Source: an uncultured Eubacteriales bacterium
Lineage (GTDB): Bacteria; Bacillota; Clostridia; Lachnospirales; Bianqueaceae
Reading direction: 5' to 3'
Length of the DNA stretch: 49,301 bases
NCBI GenBank assembly: GCA_902493345.1
Contig: CABUPM010000004.1
Coordinates: forward strand, 1-49,301
The number at the start of each line of letters is the position of its first letter. The stretch's first letter is position 1. The notes under the pieces are model-generated. The model was not told the DNA's origin. It saw only the letters and a program-made list of their open reading frames with translations, and ran no database searches. The translations under genes were made by a program, and so were the position numbers. Below are positions 43,266 through 49,301 of the stretch, piece after piece.

Positions 43266-43298
43266 AGGTGATCGCACGTTAGTGCGACCGCCTCTTTT
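43266..43298 (+). terminator. Terminator of the mut-mia operon; member 4 of the CGTTAGTG hairpin family
   Basis: Stem AGGTGATCGCAC against GTGCGACCGCCT with one mismatch and one wobble, loop GTTA, T-run TCTTTT. It also overlaps the end of the convergent XRE gene. Confidence 0.85.
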
Positions 43299-43650
43299 AC
43301 TTATTGTGTTTAGAATTTTGAGAGGAAACAGGGTGACGGGAATGCAGAAAAGAGATAAAGTGTTCTACATTCTGACGATCCTCAACGGGCAAATTGCTGA
43401 TCTTATAGAAGAGGTAATCGGATGAGTTCTTCCGATTGGTCAGCAGACATTCCATCGATACATGATATAGCTGCGCGATCTTGAAAAAAGTATCGGGAGA
43501 AGGAGAACGGCGTCCGGTCTCATAGTGAGAATAAGCCTGTGCGGTAATTCCCAGTTCCCGGGAAACATCTGCCTGTGTTAGGCCGGCTTGTTCTCGGTAG
43601 GTGCGCAGTCTATCTCCTAAGCTCTGATCCGGTACATATGGTTTTGTCAA
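43297..43650 (-). CDS. XRE-family helix-turn-helix regulator (second of a tandem pair)
   Basis: 117 residues, TTG start at 43650 with AGGAGG upstream. HTH_3 domain at residues 11-65: LGDRLRTYREQAGLTQADVS, RELGITAQAYSHYETGRRSP, FKIAQLYHVSMECLL. The C-terminal 45 residues are helical and unassigned. Its start overlaps the stop of the upstream paralogue by four bases, so the pair is translationally coupled. The DNA target is unknown. Confidence 0.9.
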   Translation of the reverse strand: MTKPYVPDQSLGDRLRTYREQAGLTQADVSRELGITAQAYSHYETGRRSPSPDTFFKIAQLYHVSMECLLTNRKNSSDYLFYKISNLPVEDRQNVEHFISFLHSRHPVSSQNSKHNK

Positions 43651-43991
43651 TTGTTTGGTGCCTCCTTTTCGTTAGATGGAACATGGGTACGGCGGTATGT
43701 CAGATAGTCCAGATACAGCTGTAAGTATGTCAGACCCTCATCTGACAGAGAACGCAAAGAGGAGGGAAGATGTTGCGGCGGCTGGGAATCCGAGGCAGAC
43801 AGCAGATATTCCATCGTTACCTGATAGAGCTGAGAAAAACGATATAGAATAAAGATATCCGGAGTCCGGCGTCCTGTTTCGTAATGAGAACAGCTCTGAG
43901 TTGAAATACCGATACGTTTTGCCACATCTCTTTGAGACAGACCGGCTCGTACGCGCAGAGCCGACAGCTTTTCAGCGAGTTTCGATTCCAT
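43647..43991 (-). CDS. XRE-family helix-turn-helix regulator (first of a tandem pair)
   Basis: 114 residues with the same layout as its neighbour: LAEKLSALRVRAGLSQRDVAK, RIGISTQSCSHYETGRRTP, YRFSQLYQVTMEYLLS. The identical SHYETGRR core and shared length indicate a tandem duplication followed by divergence; the C-terminal regions differ. GGGAGG lies 12 bases before the ATG. Probably paralogous phase or stress regulators. Confidence 0.9.
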   Translation of the reverse strand: MESKLAEKLSALRVRAGLSQRDVAKRIGISTQSCSHYETGRRTPDIFILYRFSQLYQVTMEYLLSASDSQPPQHLPSSLRSLSDEGLTYLQLYLDYLTYRRTHVPSNEKEAPNN

Positions 43992-44027
43992 GGAATCAGC
44001 GGCCTCCCTTCCATAATTGGAGATGAT

Positions 44028-44033
44028 ATTATA
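44028..44033 (-). promoter_or_regulatory. -10 element upstream of the XRE pair
   Basis: A TATAAT on the minus strand 36 bases before the ATG; no good -35 box is visible, and a TACAAT at 44042-44037 is an alternative. Confidence 0.4.
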
Positions 44034-44091
44034 CGCATTGTATCACATGGACATCGAAAGAGAAAATAAAACTACATAAAGGATTTATTTC

Positions 44092-44700
44092 CTACAGCTC
44101 GGAAGCGGGAAAATCGATTTCCCATTTTTCATAACAATTGACGACCTTGGTTGTCCCGTATTGCTGAACGCGCGGGACGCGGTATCCATAGTTCATATGA
44201 ACATGTCCGTGAATCATATAGGCCGGATGGTAGCGATCCATCAGGTCCAGAAAACATTGAAAGCCTTGATGAGGAAGATCTGTTCCGTCACCCAGACCCT
44301 GTGCGGGCGAATGTGTCAATAAGATGTCAAATCCGCGGGCCTTTCGGATCGGTCTGCGAAGCTTGGCGATCCGTTTGGACATTTCCTTCTCTGTGTATTG
44401 GCAGTCTCCGGGGCGATAGCGCATGGAGCCGCCAAGGCCGAGGATCCGGACGCCCTGGTACTCAAAAACTGTATCTTCGATGCAGATACATCCCTCCGGA
44501 GGGCGGCGGAGATAGCGGGTATCATGATTGCCATGGACGTATAAGACAGGCACATGAACCATTGTAGCGAGAAAGGACAGGTAATCACTTCTCAGATCAC
44601 CACCGGCAGAGAGGATCAGGGAATAATCGGACACTTTGCTTTTATCAAAATAATCCCATAAAGATTCGGACTCGATGTCGCTTAGCAATAAAATTTTCAT
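44092..44700 (-). CDS. Calcineurin-like metallophosphoesterase
   Basis: 202 residues with the metal-ligand motifs in order: SDIES (D8), GGD (D34), YVHGNHDTRYL (about 54-64), LTHSPAQG and IHGHVHMNYG (about 163-172). The first motif has Glu where many relatives have His (D-x-H). The family includes small phosphodiesterases and phosphatases; the substrate is unknown. GGAGG precedes the ATG, and a promoter lies at 44742-44769. Confidence 0.9.
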   Translation of the reverse strand: MKILLLSDIESESLWDYFDKSKVSDYSLILSAGGDLRSDYLSFLATMVHVPVLYVHGNHDTRYLRRPPEGCICIEDTVFEYQGVRILGLGGSMRYRPGDCQYTEKEMSKRIAKLRRPIRKARGFDILLTHSPAQGLGDGTDLPHQGFQCFLDLMDRYHPAYMIHGHVHMNYGYRVPRVQQYGTTKVVNCYEKWEIDFPASEL

Positions 44701-44741
44701 GCTCCGTCCCCTCCGTAAGTTTCCATAAAATGTCTGTTTTC

Positions 44742-44769
44742 ATTATACCAGTTTTTTTGAAAAAGGCAA
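44742..44769 (-). promoter_or_regulatory. Promoter of the metallophosphoesterase gene
   Basis: On the minus strand TTGCCT (44769-44764) and TATAAT (44747-44742) with 16-base spacing. Confidence 0.65.
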
Positions 44770-44798
44770 CGGAAAAGATGAAATTTTATTGCCTTTTT
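44760..44798. promoter_or_regulatory. Inverted repeat covering two divergent -35 boxes
   Basis: AAAAAGGCAA (44760-44769) and TTGCCTTTTT (44789-44798) are exact reverse complements 19 bases apart. Each arm holds the TTGCCT -35 box of one divergent promoter. Confidence 0.5.
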
Positions 44799-44817
44799 GA
44801 GAAGAGTGTGATACAGT
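44789..44817 (+). promoter_or_regulatory. Promoter of the GH2 gene
   Basis: TTGCCT (44789-44794) and TACAGT (44812-44817) are 17 bases apart; the leader contains the palindrome CTTTAATTAAAG at 44834-44845. Confidence 0.6.
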
Positions 44818-44833
44818 AAAAGAAGATGTTCAG

Positions 44834-44845
44834 CTTTAATTAAAG
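44834..44845. promoter_or_regulatory. 12-bp palindrome in the GH2 leader
   Basis: CTTTAATTAAAG lies about 10 bases after the predicted start and 24 bases before the ATG, where a repressor could bind. Made of A-T pairs apart from the ends, so chance is possible. Confidence 0.3.
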
Positions 44846-44869
44846 AGAGAAATTAAAAGGAGTGGCAGT

Positions 44870-47800
44870 ATGAAGATTGAAAATTTTTGGGAAAATCCGA
44901 GAATGCTGTCTATGAACAGGGAGGCACCAAGAGCATGGTATATTCCTTTTCAGGAGGATTGCCAGGATCCTGATCCATTAAAGAGACAGGAATCTCAAAG
45001 AGTAATGCTTTTGAACGGAAGCTGGAATTTTCGCTACTTTTCCAGACCGGAAGAGATCTGCGAAGGATTTTATAAGAAGGATTTTGACGCTCAGGCCTGG
45101 GACAGAATCCCGGTGCCGTCCTGCTGGCAGATGCAGGGGTATGATCAGTGTCAATATACCAATGTGAGATATCCGTTTGCCTGCGATCCTCCGCGGGTTC
45201 CGGCTGAGAATCCGGCAGGAGTCTATATTCGGGACTTCCGCCTGACGGAGGACTGGGAAGGCACGGAGAAGTATCTGGTGTTTGAAGGAGTGAATTCCTG
45301 TTTCGCTCTGTGGGTGAACGGGCAATATGTGGGGTATTCCAAGGGAAGCCGGATTCCGGCAGAGTTCCAGATCAGCACCTATACGCAGGCAGGGCTGAAC
45401 CGTGTATGCGTTATGGTGCTGAAGTGGTGCGACGGAAGCTACCTGGAGGACCAGGATTGTTTTCGGTATTCCGGTATTTTCCGGGATGTGTATCTGTTGA
45501 AGAGAGAGCCGGGACATCTTCGGGATGTTTTTGTCAAGGCTGACCCGGATACAGGCGTTGTGACGGTGGAGGCGGACTCGCAGGAAGCCGGAACCTTGCA
45601 GGCGGCGCTGTATGATCCGGCGGGGAGAGAGCTTGCGCAGGCAGAGTGCGAGTGTTCGGAGGAAGGCAGCGGGACATTGGAGCTTGCCTGTGAATCGCCG
45701 ATTCTGTGGAACGCGGAAGCACCGTATGTGTACCGTGTGATTTTGCGGAAAGCCGGGGAAGTCATCGGAATCAGTACAGCCTTCCGCAAGGCTGAGGTAC
45801 GGGACGGAGTCTTTATGTTTAACGGCCGTCCGATCAAGCTGCGCGGTGTCAACCGCCATGATTCCAATCCCCTGACGGGACAGACTGTATCGATGGACGA
45901 CATGATGAATGACTTGCGGCTTATGAAGCAGCACCATATCAATACGATCCGGACATCGCATTATCCCAATGATCCGCGTTTTCCGGAGCTGTGTACCCGT
46001 TTGGGCTTCTATGTGATGGATGAGGCGGATCTGGAAGCGCATGGCGCATGGACCAACGGCATCAATCTTCCGGCAGACCCGGAGTGGAAGAATGCGTTCC
46101 TGGACCGTATGCAGCGTATGGTAGAACGGGACAAGAACCAGCCCTGTATTCTCTTCTGGTCTCTGGGCAATGAGTCGGATTATGGGGAGAATCATCTGGC
46201 AATGGCGCGCTGGGCCAAGCTGCGGGATCCGTCAAGATTGATTCACTATGAAGGACAGTATCACCGCCAGGAAGTTGGGCATGAAGAACTGGATATTTTG
46301 AGCCGGATGTATCCGACATTGGACTATATGCAGACCTATGCGGAGGACCCCGAGAACAAAAAGCCGCTGTTTCTGTGTGAGTTCATCCATGCCATGGGCA
46401 ATGGCCCCGGAGACGCCGCGGACTACTGGAATCTGATCTGCCGGGAACCCAAGCTGATGGGCGGCTGTGTATGGGTGCGATCATGCGATTCTGGCGAAAA
46501 AGTGTGAGGATGGCGTGGTTCGTCCGATCCGAGCGGCTGAAAAATATCAGGGACAGGAATTCTACGCCTATGGCGGAGATTTTGGAGAATGGCCGCATGA
46601 CGGTAATTTCTGTATGGACGGCTTGGTTTATCCGGACCGCAGACCGCATACGGGCCTGAGGGAATACAAAGCAGTCATCGCTCCGATTCAGTTCGCGTGG
46701 AGTGAAGAAGGAAAGCTTCAGGTGCAGAATCGTTATGACTTTACGGATCTGTCGCATCTGCGTCTGGAATGGACGCTTGAGCAGGATGGAGTTCCGGTCG
46801 GACATGCCTCTATGGAATTCCCGGAGATTCTTCCTGGAACGGCTTGTGAGATCGAGCTTCCGCTGAGCGTACCAGACGCCGGTTCAGTCTATCTGCGGGC
46901 AGAAGCCATTCAAAAAGAAAAGGATCTATATTTTGAGGCTGGAGAGGTATTGTCCAGAGCGCAGTTTGAGCTTAGAAGGGCAGAGGACCGCCAGTTCATG
47001 GAGAACCGGACCGGCAGCGTCATGGAAGTCTGGAAAAAGGATGGAATCATCTATGTCCGCGGCGTGAATTTTGAATACAAGTTCCGGGAAGGATCTGGAG
47101 CATTGTGCGGAATCTGTTATGAGGGACGGGAGCTTCTGCGTGAAGATGTAGATTTTGAAGTCTTCCGCGCGCCGATGGATAATGACCGGCGAGTCATCGA
47201 GGTCTGGAGAAACTGGGGAATCGACCGCCTGGAGACACAGCTGCGTAAGCTGGAGATCTTTGATGAGCGGCCGGACGCGATTCATTTCCAGGCGGAATAT
47301 GCGCTGGCGGCAAGATCTATGAAGCCGGTGGCGCGGGTCCGCACCAATTGGACGGTCGGAACAGACGGACAGCTCCATTTTAAGGCAGAAGTACAGGTTC
47401 GGGAAGCAACGGAGCGGGATCAGAGAAGAGATCAGGGACGGGAAATGTTCCTGCCGCGTTTCGGAATCCGTCTGGTGCTGCCGGAGCAGTATTCCGAGGT
47501 AAAGTATTTCGGATACGGACCGGATGAGAGCTATATCGATAAGCATCACGCCTGCTACAAATCCCTGTTCATGACATCGGTTGACGAGATGTTTGAGAAT
47601 TACCTGAAGCCGCAGGAAAACGGCGCACATTATGATACAGAATGGATGAGCTGTACGGATCGCTACGGGCTTGGAATCGAGGTGATCGGAGAAGGCTTTT
47701 CCTTCAATACAGGACGGTATACGGCGCATGAGATCGCGGCGTCCGCGCATCCGCATGAGCTTCCGGAGAGCCATAAAACGGTTCTGAATCTGGATTACGG

Positions 47801-47909
47801 ACAGAGCGGAAGCGGTTCCAATGCCTGCGGTCCGGAGCTTCTCAAGCAGTACCGTTTGGATCAGAAAGAGTTTACCATGGAATTGGCCATGCGCCCGATT
47901 CAGAAGTAA
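44870..47909 (+). pseudogene. GH2 beta-galactosidase, frameshifted
   Basis: A LacZ-like GH2 enzyme of about 1,014 residues in two frames. The first frame (44870 to 46475, with out-of-frame read-through to 46507) has the sugar-binding domain (WDRIPVPSCWQMQGYDQCQY, FEGVNSCFALWVNGQYVGYS), LRGVNRHDSNP, the acid/base E435 in SLGNESDYG and the nucleophile E504 in LCEFIHAMGNGPGD. It breaks after GGCVW. The second frame (from about 46476) continues CDHAILAK and the small-chain part (RAPMDNDR, FGYGPDESYIDKH). Relatives read VWEWCDHAI there, so five bases are missing and one G (46475) is left over. The active-site barrel lacks its last strand in the truncated product, so activity is unlikely unless the frame is restored. 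No signal peptide is present. Confidence 0.9.
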
Positions 47910-47922
47910 GGAGGATATGACG

Positions 47923-49026
47923 ATGGAAGGTTCAAATTATAAGGGACATTCGGCGGTAGAGTATGCGCAGATGGGCTGTGACACGATGATGAAAAAGTTC
48001 CGCCCGGAGGATTTGCCGCCAAAGGACCGTTTTCACTATCATCAGGGAGTGTTTCTGTCCGGCGTGCAGAAGACATGGCATCTGACCGGTGATAAGAAGT
48101 ATTATGAGTATTATAAGGCATGGGTGGATCATGAAGTCCGTCCGGACGGAACGATCATTCAATGGGATCCGGGTCAGCTGGATGATATCCAGCCCGGCAT
48201 CCTGCTGTTTGAGCTATATGAAAAGACCGGCGACGAGAAGTATAAGATCGCGTTGGATACGCTGCTTCCTACCATCTATAATTTCCCCAAGAATCCGGAG
48301 GGCGGTTTCTGGCATAAGGATCGGTATCCGAACCAGATGTGGCTGGACGGACTCTATATGGCGGGTCCGATCAGTGTAGAATACGCCGCCAAGTTCCATC
48401 ATCCGGAGTATTTTGACCTGAGTACCCAGCAGGCCATCATGATGGAGAAAAAGACCAGAGACGATAAGACAGGCCTTTGGTACCATGCATGGGATTACAG
48501 TAAGCAGGCGCCGTGGGCGGATCCGGTTACAGGCAAATCTCCGGAGTTCTGGGGCCGCTCGATGGGATGGGTGCCGGTGGCCCTTCTGGACGAACTGGTG
48601 TATCTGCCGGAGGATCATAAGGATCGTCCGGAGATCATCCGTATGATCGTGGATCTGCTGACAGCGCTGGTTCCCTACCAGGATGAGAAGACAGGACTGT
48701 GGTACCAGGTTGTCAATAAGGGCGGAGAAGAGGGCAACTGGGTAGAGTCCTCCTGTACCTGCCTGTATTCCGCGGCGATCGCGCGGGCCATTCGTATGGG
48801 GCTGATGGATCCGAAGTATATGGATACGGCGATCAAGGGATATCACGGGATCATCGACCGGCTTCGTTATAATGAGAATGGTGTGATCATCGATAACATC
48901 TGTGTCGGAACCGGTGTAGGCGATTATGCGCATTATTGCGCGCGGCCGACCAGCGAGAATGATCTTCATGGAATGGGCGCGTATCTGATTTTGTGTACAG
49001 ATATCGCGGCGGCATTGGATCGATAA
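47923..49026 (+). CDS. GH105 unsaturated rhamnogalacturonyl/glucuronyl hydrolase
   Basis: 367 residues from ATG 47923 (AAGGAGG eight bases upstream; ATG 47917 is too close to the site). (alpha/alpha)6-barrel enzyme that removes the terminal unsaturated uronic acid left by pectin or other polysaccharide lyases. Family motifs: FHYHQGVFLSGVQKTWHLTG, YPNQMWLDGLYMAGP (catalytic Asp in WLDG), LWYHAWDYSKQAPWADP, GRSMGWVPVALLDEL and GVGDYAHYCARPTSENDLHGMGA. There is no signal peptide, so it works on imported disaccharides. It follows GH2 by 13 bases and probably shares its transcript. The product feeds the ketodeoxyuronate route in which KDG kinase acts. Confidence 0.93.
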   Translation: MEGSNYKGHSAVEYAQMGCDTMMKKFRPEDLPPKDRFHYHQGVFLSGVQKTWHLTGDKKYYEYYKAWVDHEVRPDGTIIQWDPGQLDDIQPGILLFELYEKTGDEKYKIALDTLLPTIYNFPKNPEGGFWHKDRYPNQMWLDGLYMAGPISVEYAAKFHHPEYFDLSTQQAIMMEKKTRDDKTGLWYHAWDYSKQAPWADPVTGKSPEFWGRSMGWVPVALLDELVYLPEDHKDRPEIIRMIVDLLTALVPYQDEKTGLWYQVVNKGGEEGNWVESSCTCLYSAAIARAIRMGLMDPKYMDTAIKGYHGIIDRLRYNENGVIIDNICVGTGVGDYAHYCARPTSENDLHGMGAYLILCTDIAAALDR

Positions 49027-49034
49027 GAAAAAAT

Positions 49035-49056
49035 GGGAGAGGTTTTTGCCTCTCCC
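49035..49056. terminator. Hairpin after GH105
   Basis: GGGAGAGG and CCTCTCCC form an 8-bp stem with loop TTTTTG. No T-run follows, so termination is weak on the plus strand. Confidence 0.55.
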
Positions 49057-49074
49057 TGCTCTATGGAGGAGAAA

Positions 49075-49301
49075 ATGTATCAGGATTCAGAAGGAAAACT
49101 TTGGTGGAAGGGTAATCTTCACATGCATACGACCTGCAGTGACGGAAAAAAGACGCCGCAGGAAGCGATGGAGATCTATCAGAAGGCAGGGTATGATTTT
49201 ATAGCGCTGACGGACCACTGGAAGCCCAGCAGCGACGGACAGTACGCCAATATGCTGACGCTGCCCGGCGTAGAGCTGGATACCATGCAGGGCGGATGCT
49301 G
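49075..49301 (+). CDS. PHP-domain protein, 5' part (3' end outside window)
   Basis: 75 residues are visible from ATG 49075 (GGAGGAG upstream). NLHMHTTCSDGKKTPQEAM (H-x-H metal ligands and the SDG motif) and YDFIALTDHWKPS (second ligand set) define the start of a PHP-type phosphoesterase domain. Many such proteins in glycan clusters are small-molecule phosphatases or unknown hydrolases; polymerase and histidinol-phosphatase forms are larger or differ. Its place after GH2 and GH105 suggests a role in the same pathway, but this is unproven. Confidence 0.8.
   Translation, partial: MYQDSEGKLWWKGNLHMHTTCSDGKKTPQEAMEIYQKAGYDFIALTDHWKPSSDGQYANMLTLPGVELDTMQGGC

Noticed and set aside
44830..44860. Shared motif between the GH2 and alpha-galactosidase leaders
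   Set aside because: A 27-base alignment gives only 16 matches in very A-T-rich DNA, which is not convincing.
1..49301. CRISPR array, prophage or rRNA operon
   Set aside because: No regularly spaced direct repeats, phage structural genes or rRNA sequence were noticed in the window.

Overview
The window looks like chromosomal DNA of a gut-type Firmicute of class Clostridia, most likely family Lachnospiraceae. This rests on gene content and order (polA-coaE, plsX-acpP-rnc-smc-ftsY, miaB-mutS-mutL-miaA), strong AAGGAGG-type ribosome binding sites, TTGACA/TATAAT-type promoters, moderate GC content and many glycan-degrading enzymes. No database search was possible; the taxon and all family names come from recognising motifs.

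Layout. 1-2296: the 3' end of an FtsX-type ABC permease, a PD-(D/E)XK-nuclease-like orphan gene and a repeat-rich intergenic stretch. 2297-2930: an S1-domain RNA-binding protein and tRNA-Leu(CAA) on the minus strand. 3060-16523: one tightly packed plus-strand unit, polA-coaE-lipoprotein-ACT-DUF711-recU-plsX-acpP-rnc-smc-ftsY, covering replication/repair, CoA and fatty-acid/phospholipid synthesis, RNA processing, chromosome condensation and membrane targeting. 16605-18987: a monocistronic GH36 alpha-galactosidase with its own promoter and terminator. 19068-20773: a two-gene cassette of a degenerate Y1/REP-type transposase-like protein and a protein with a ParB-like helix-turn-helix. 20799-21137: an AbrB-type regulator. 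21261-21855: a decayed second copy of the nuclease-like gene. 21875-25457: minus-strand purine operon purA-purC-purB, in which purC is frameshifted. 25467-30973: MFS transporter, GH63/trehalase-like hydrolase, RpiB-type isomerase and GH112 galactoside phosphorylase. 30979-32938: minus-strand padR plus a DUF1700/DUF4097 protein. 32952-35093: a DNA-repair-type radical SAM protein and its DUF4130 partner, behind SOS-like boxes. 35108-36341: 2-keto-3-deoxygluconate kinase. 36346-43298: miaB-mutS-mutL-miaA. 43297-44769: two tandem XRE regulators and a metallophosphoesterase (minus). 44789-49301: a frameshifted GH2 beta-galactosidase, a GH105 unsaturated-uronyl hydrolase and the start of a PHP-domain protein.

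How the parts fit. GH36, GH2, GH105, GH112, the GH63-like enzyme, the RpiB-like isomerase and the KDG kinase fit a plant-cell-wall (pectin, rhamnogalacturonan) and host-glycan forager. The polA-ftsY and mut/mia blocks are core housekeeping.

Points that stand out: the repeated nuclease-like gene with one intact and one dead copy; a family of four hairpins sharing a CGTTAGTG-like loop; SOS-like boxes in front of the radical SAM/DUF4130 pair; a perfect 24-bp palindrome between two divergent promoters; and two frameshifts (purC and the GH2 gene), each best explained as loss of five bases. No CRISPR array, prophage, rRNA or complete insertion sequence was seen, and no gene-free stretch exceeds 300 bases.
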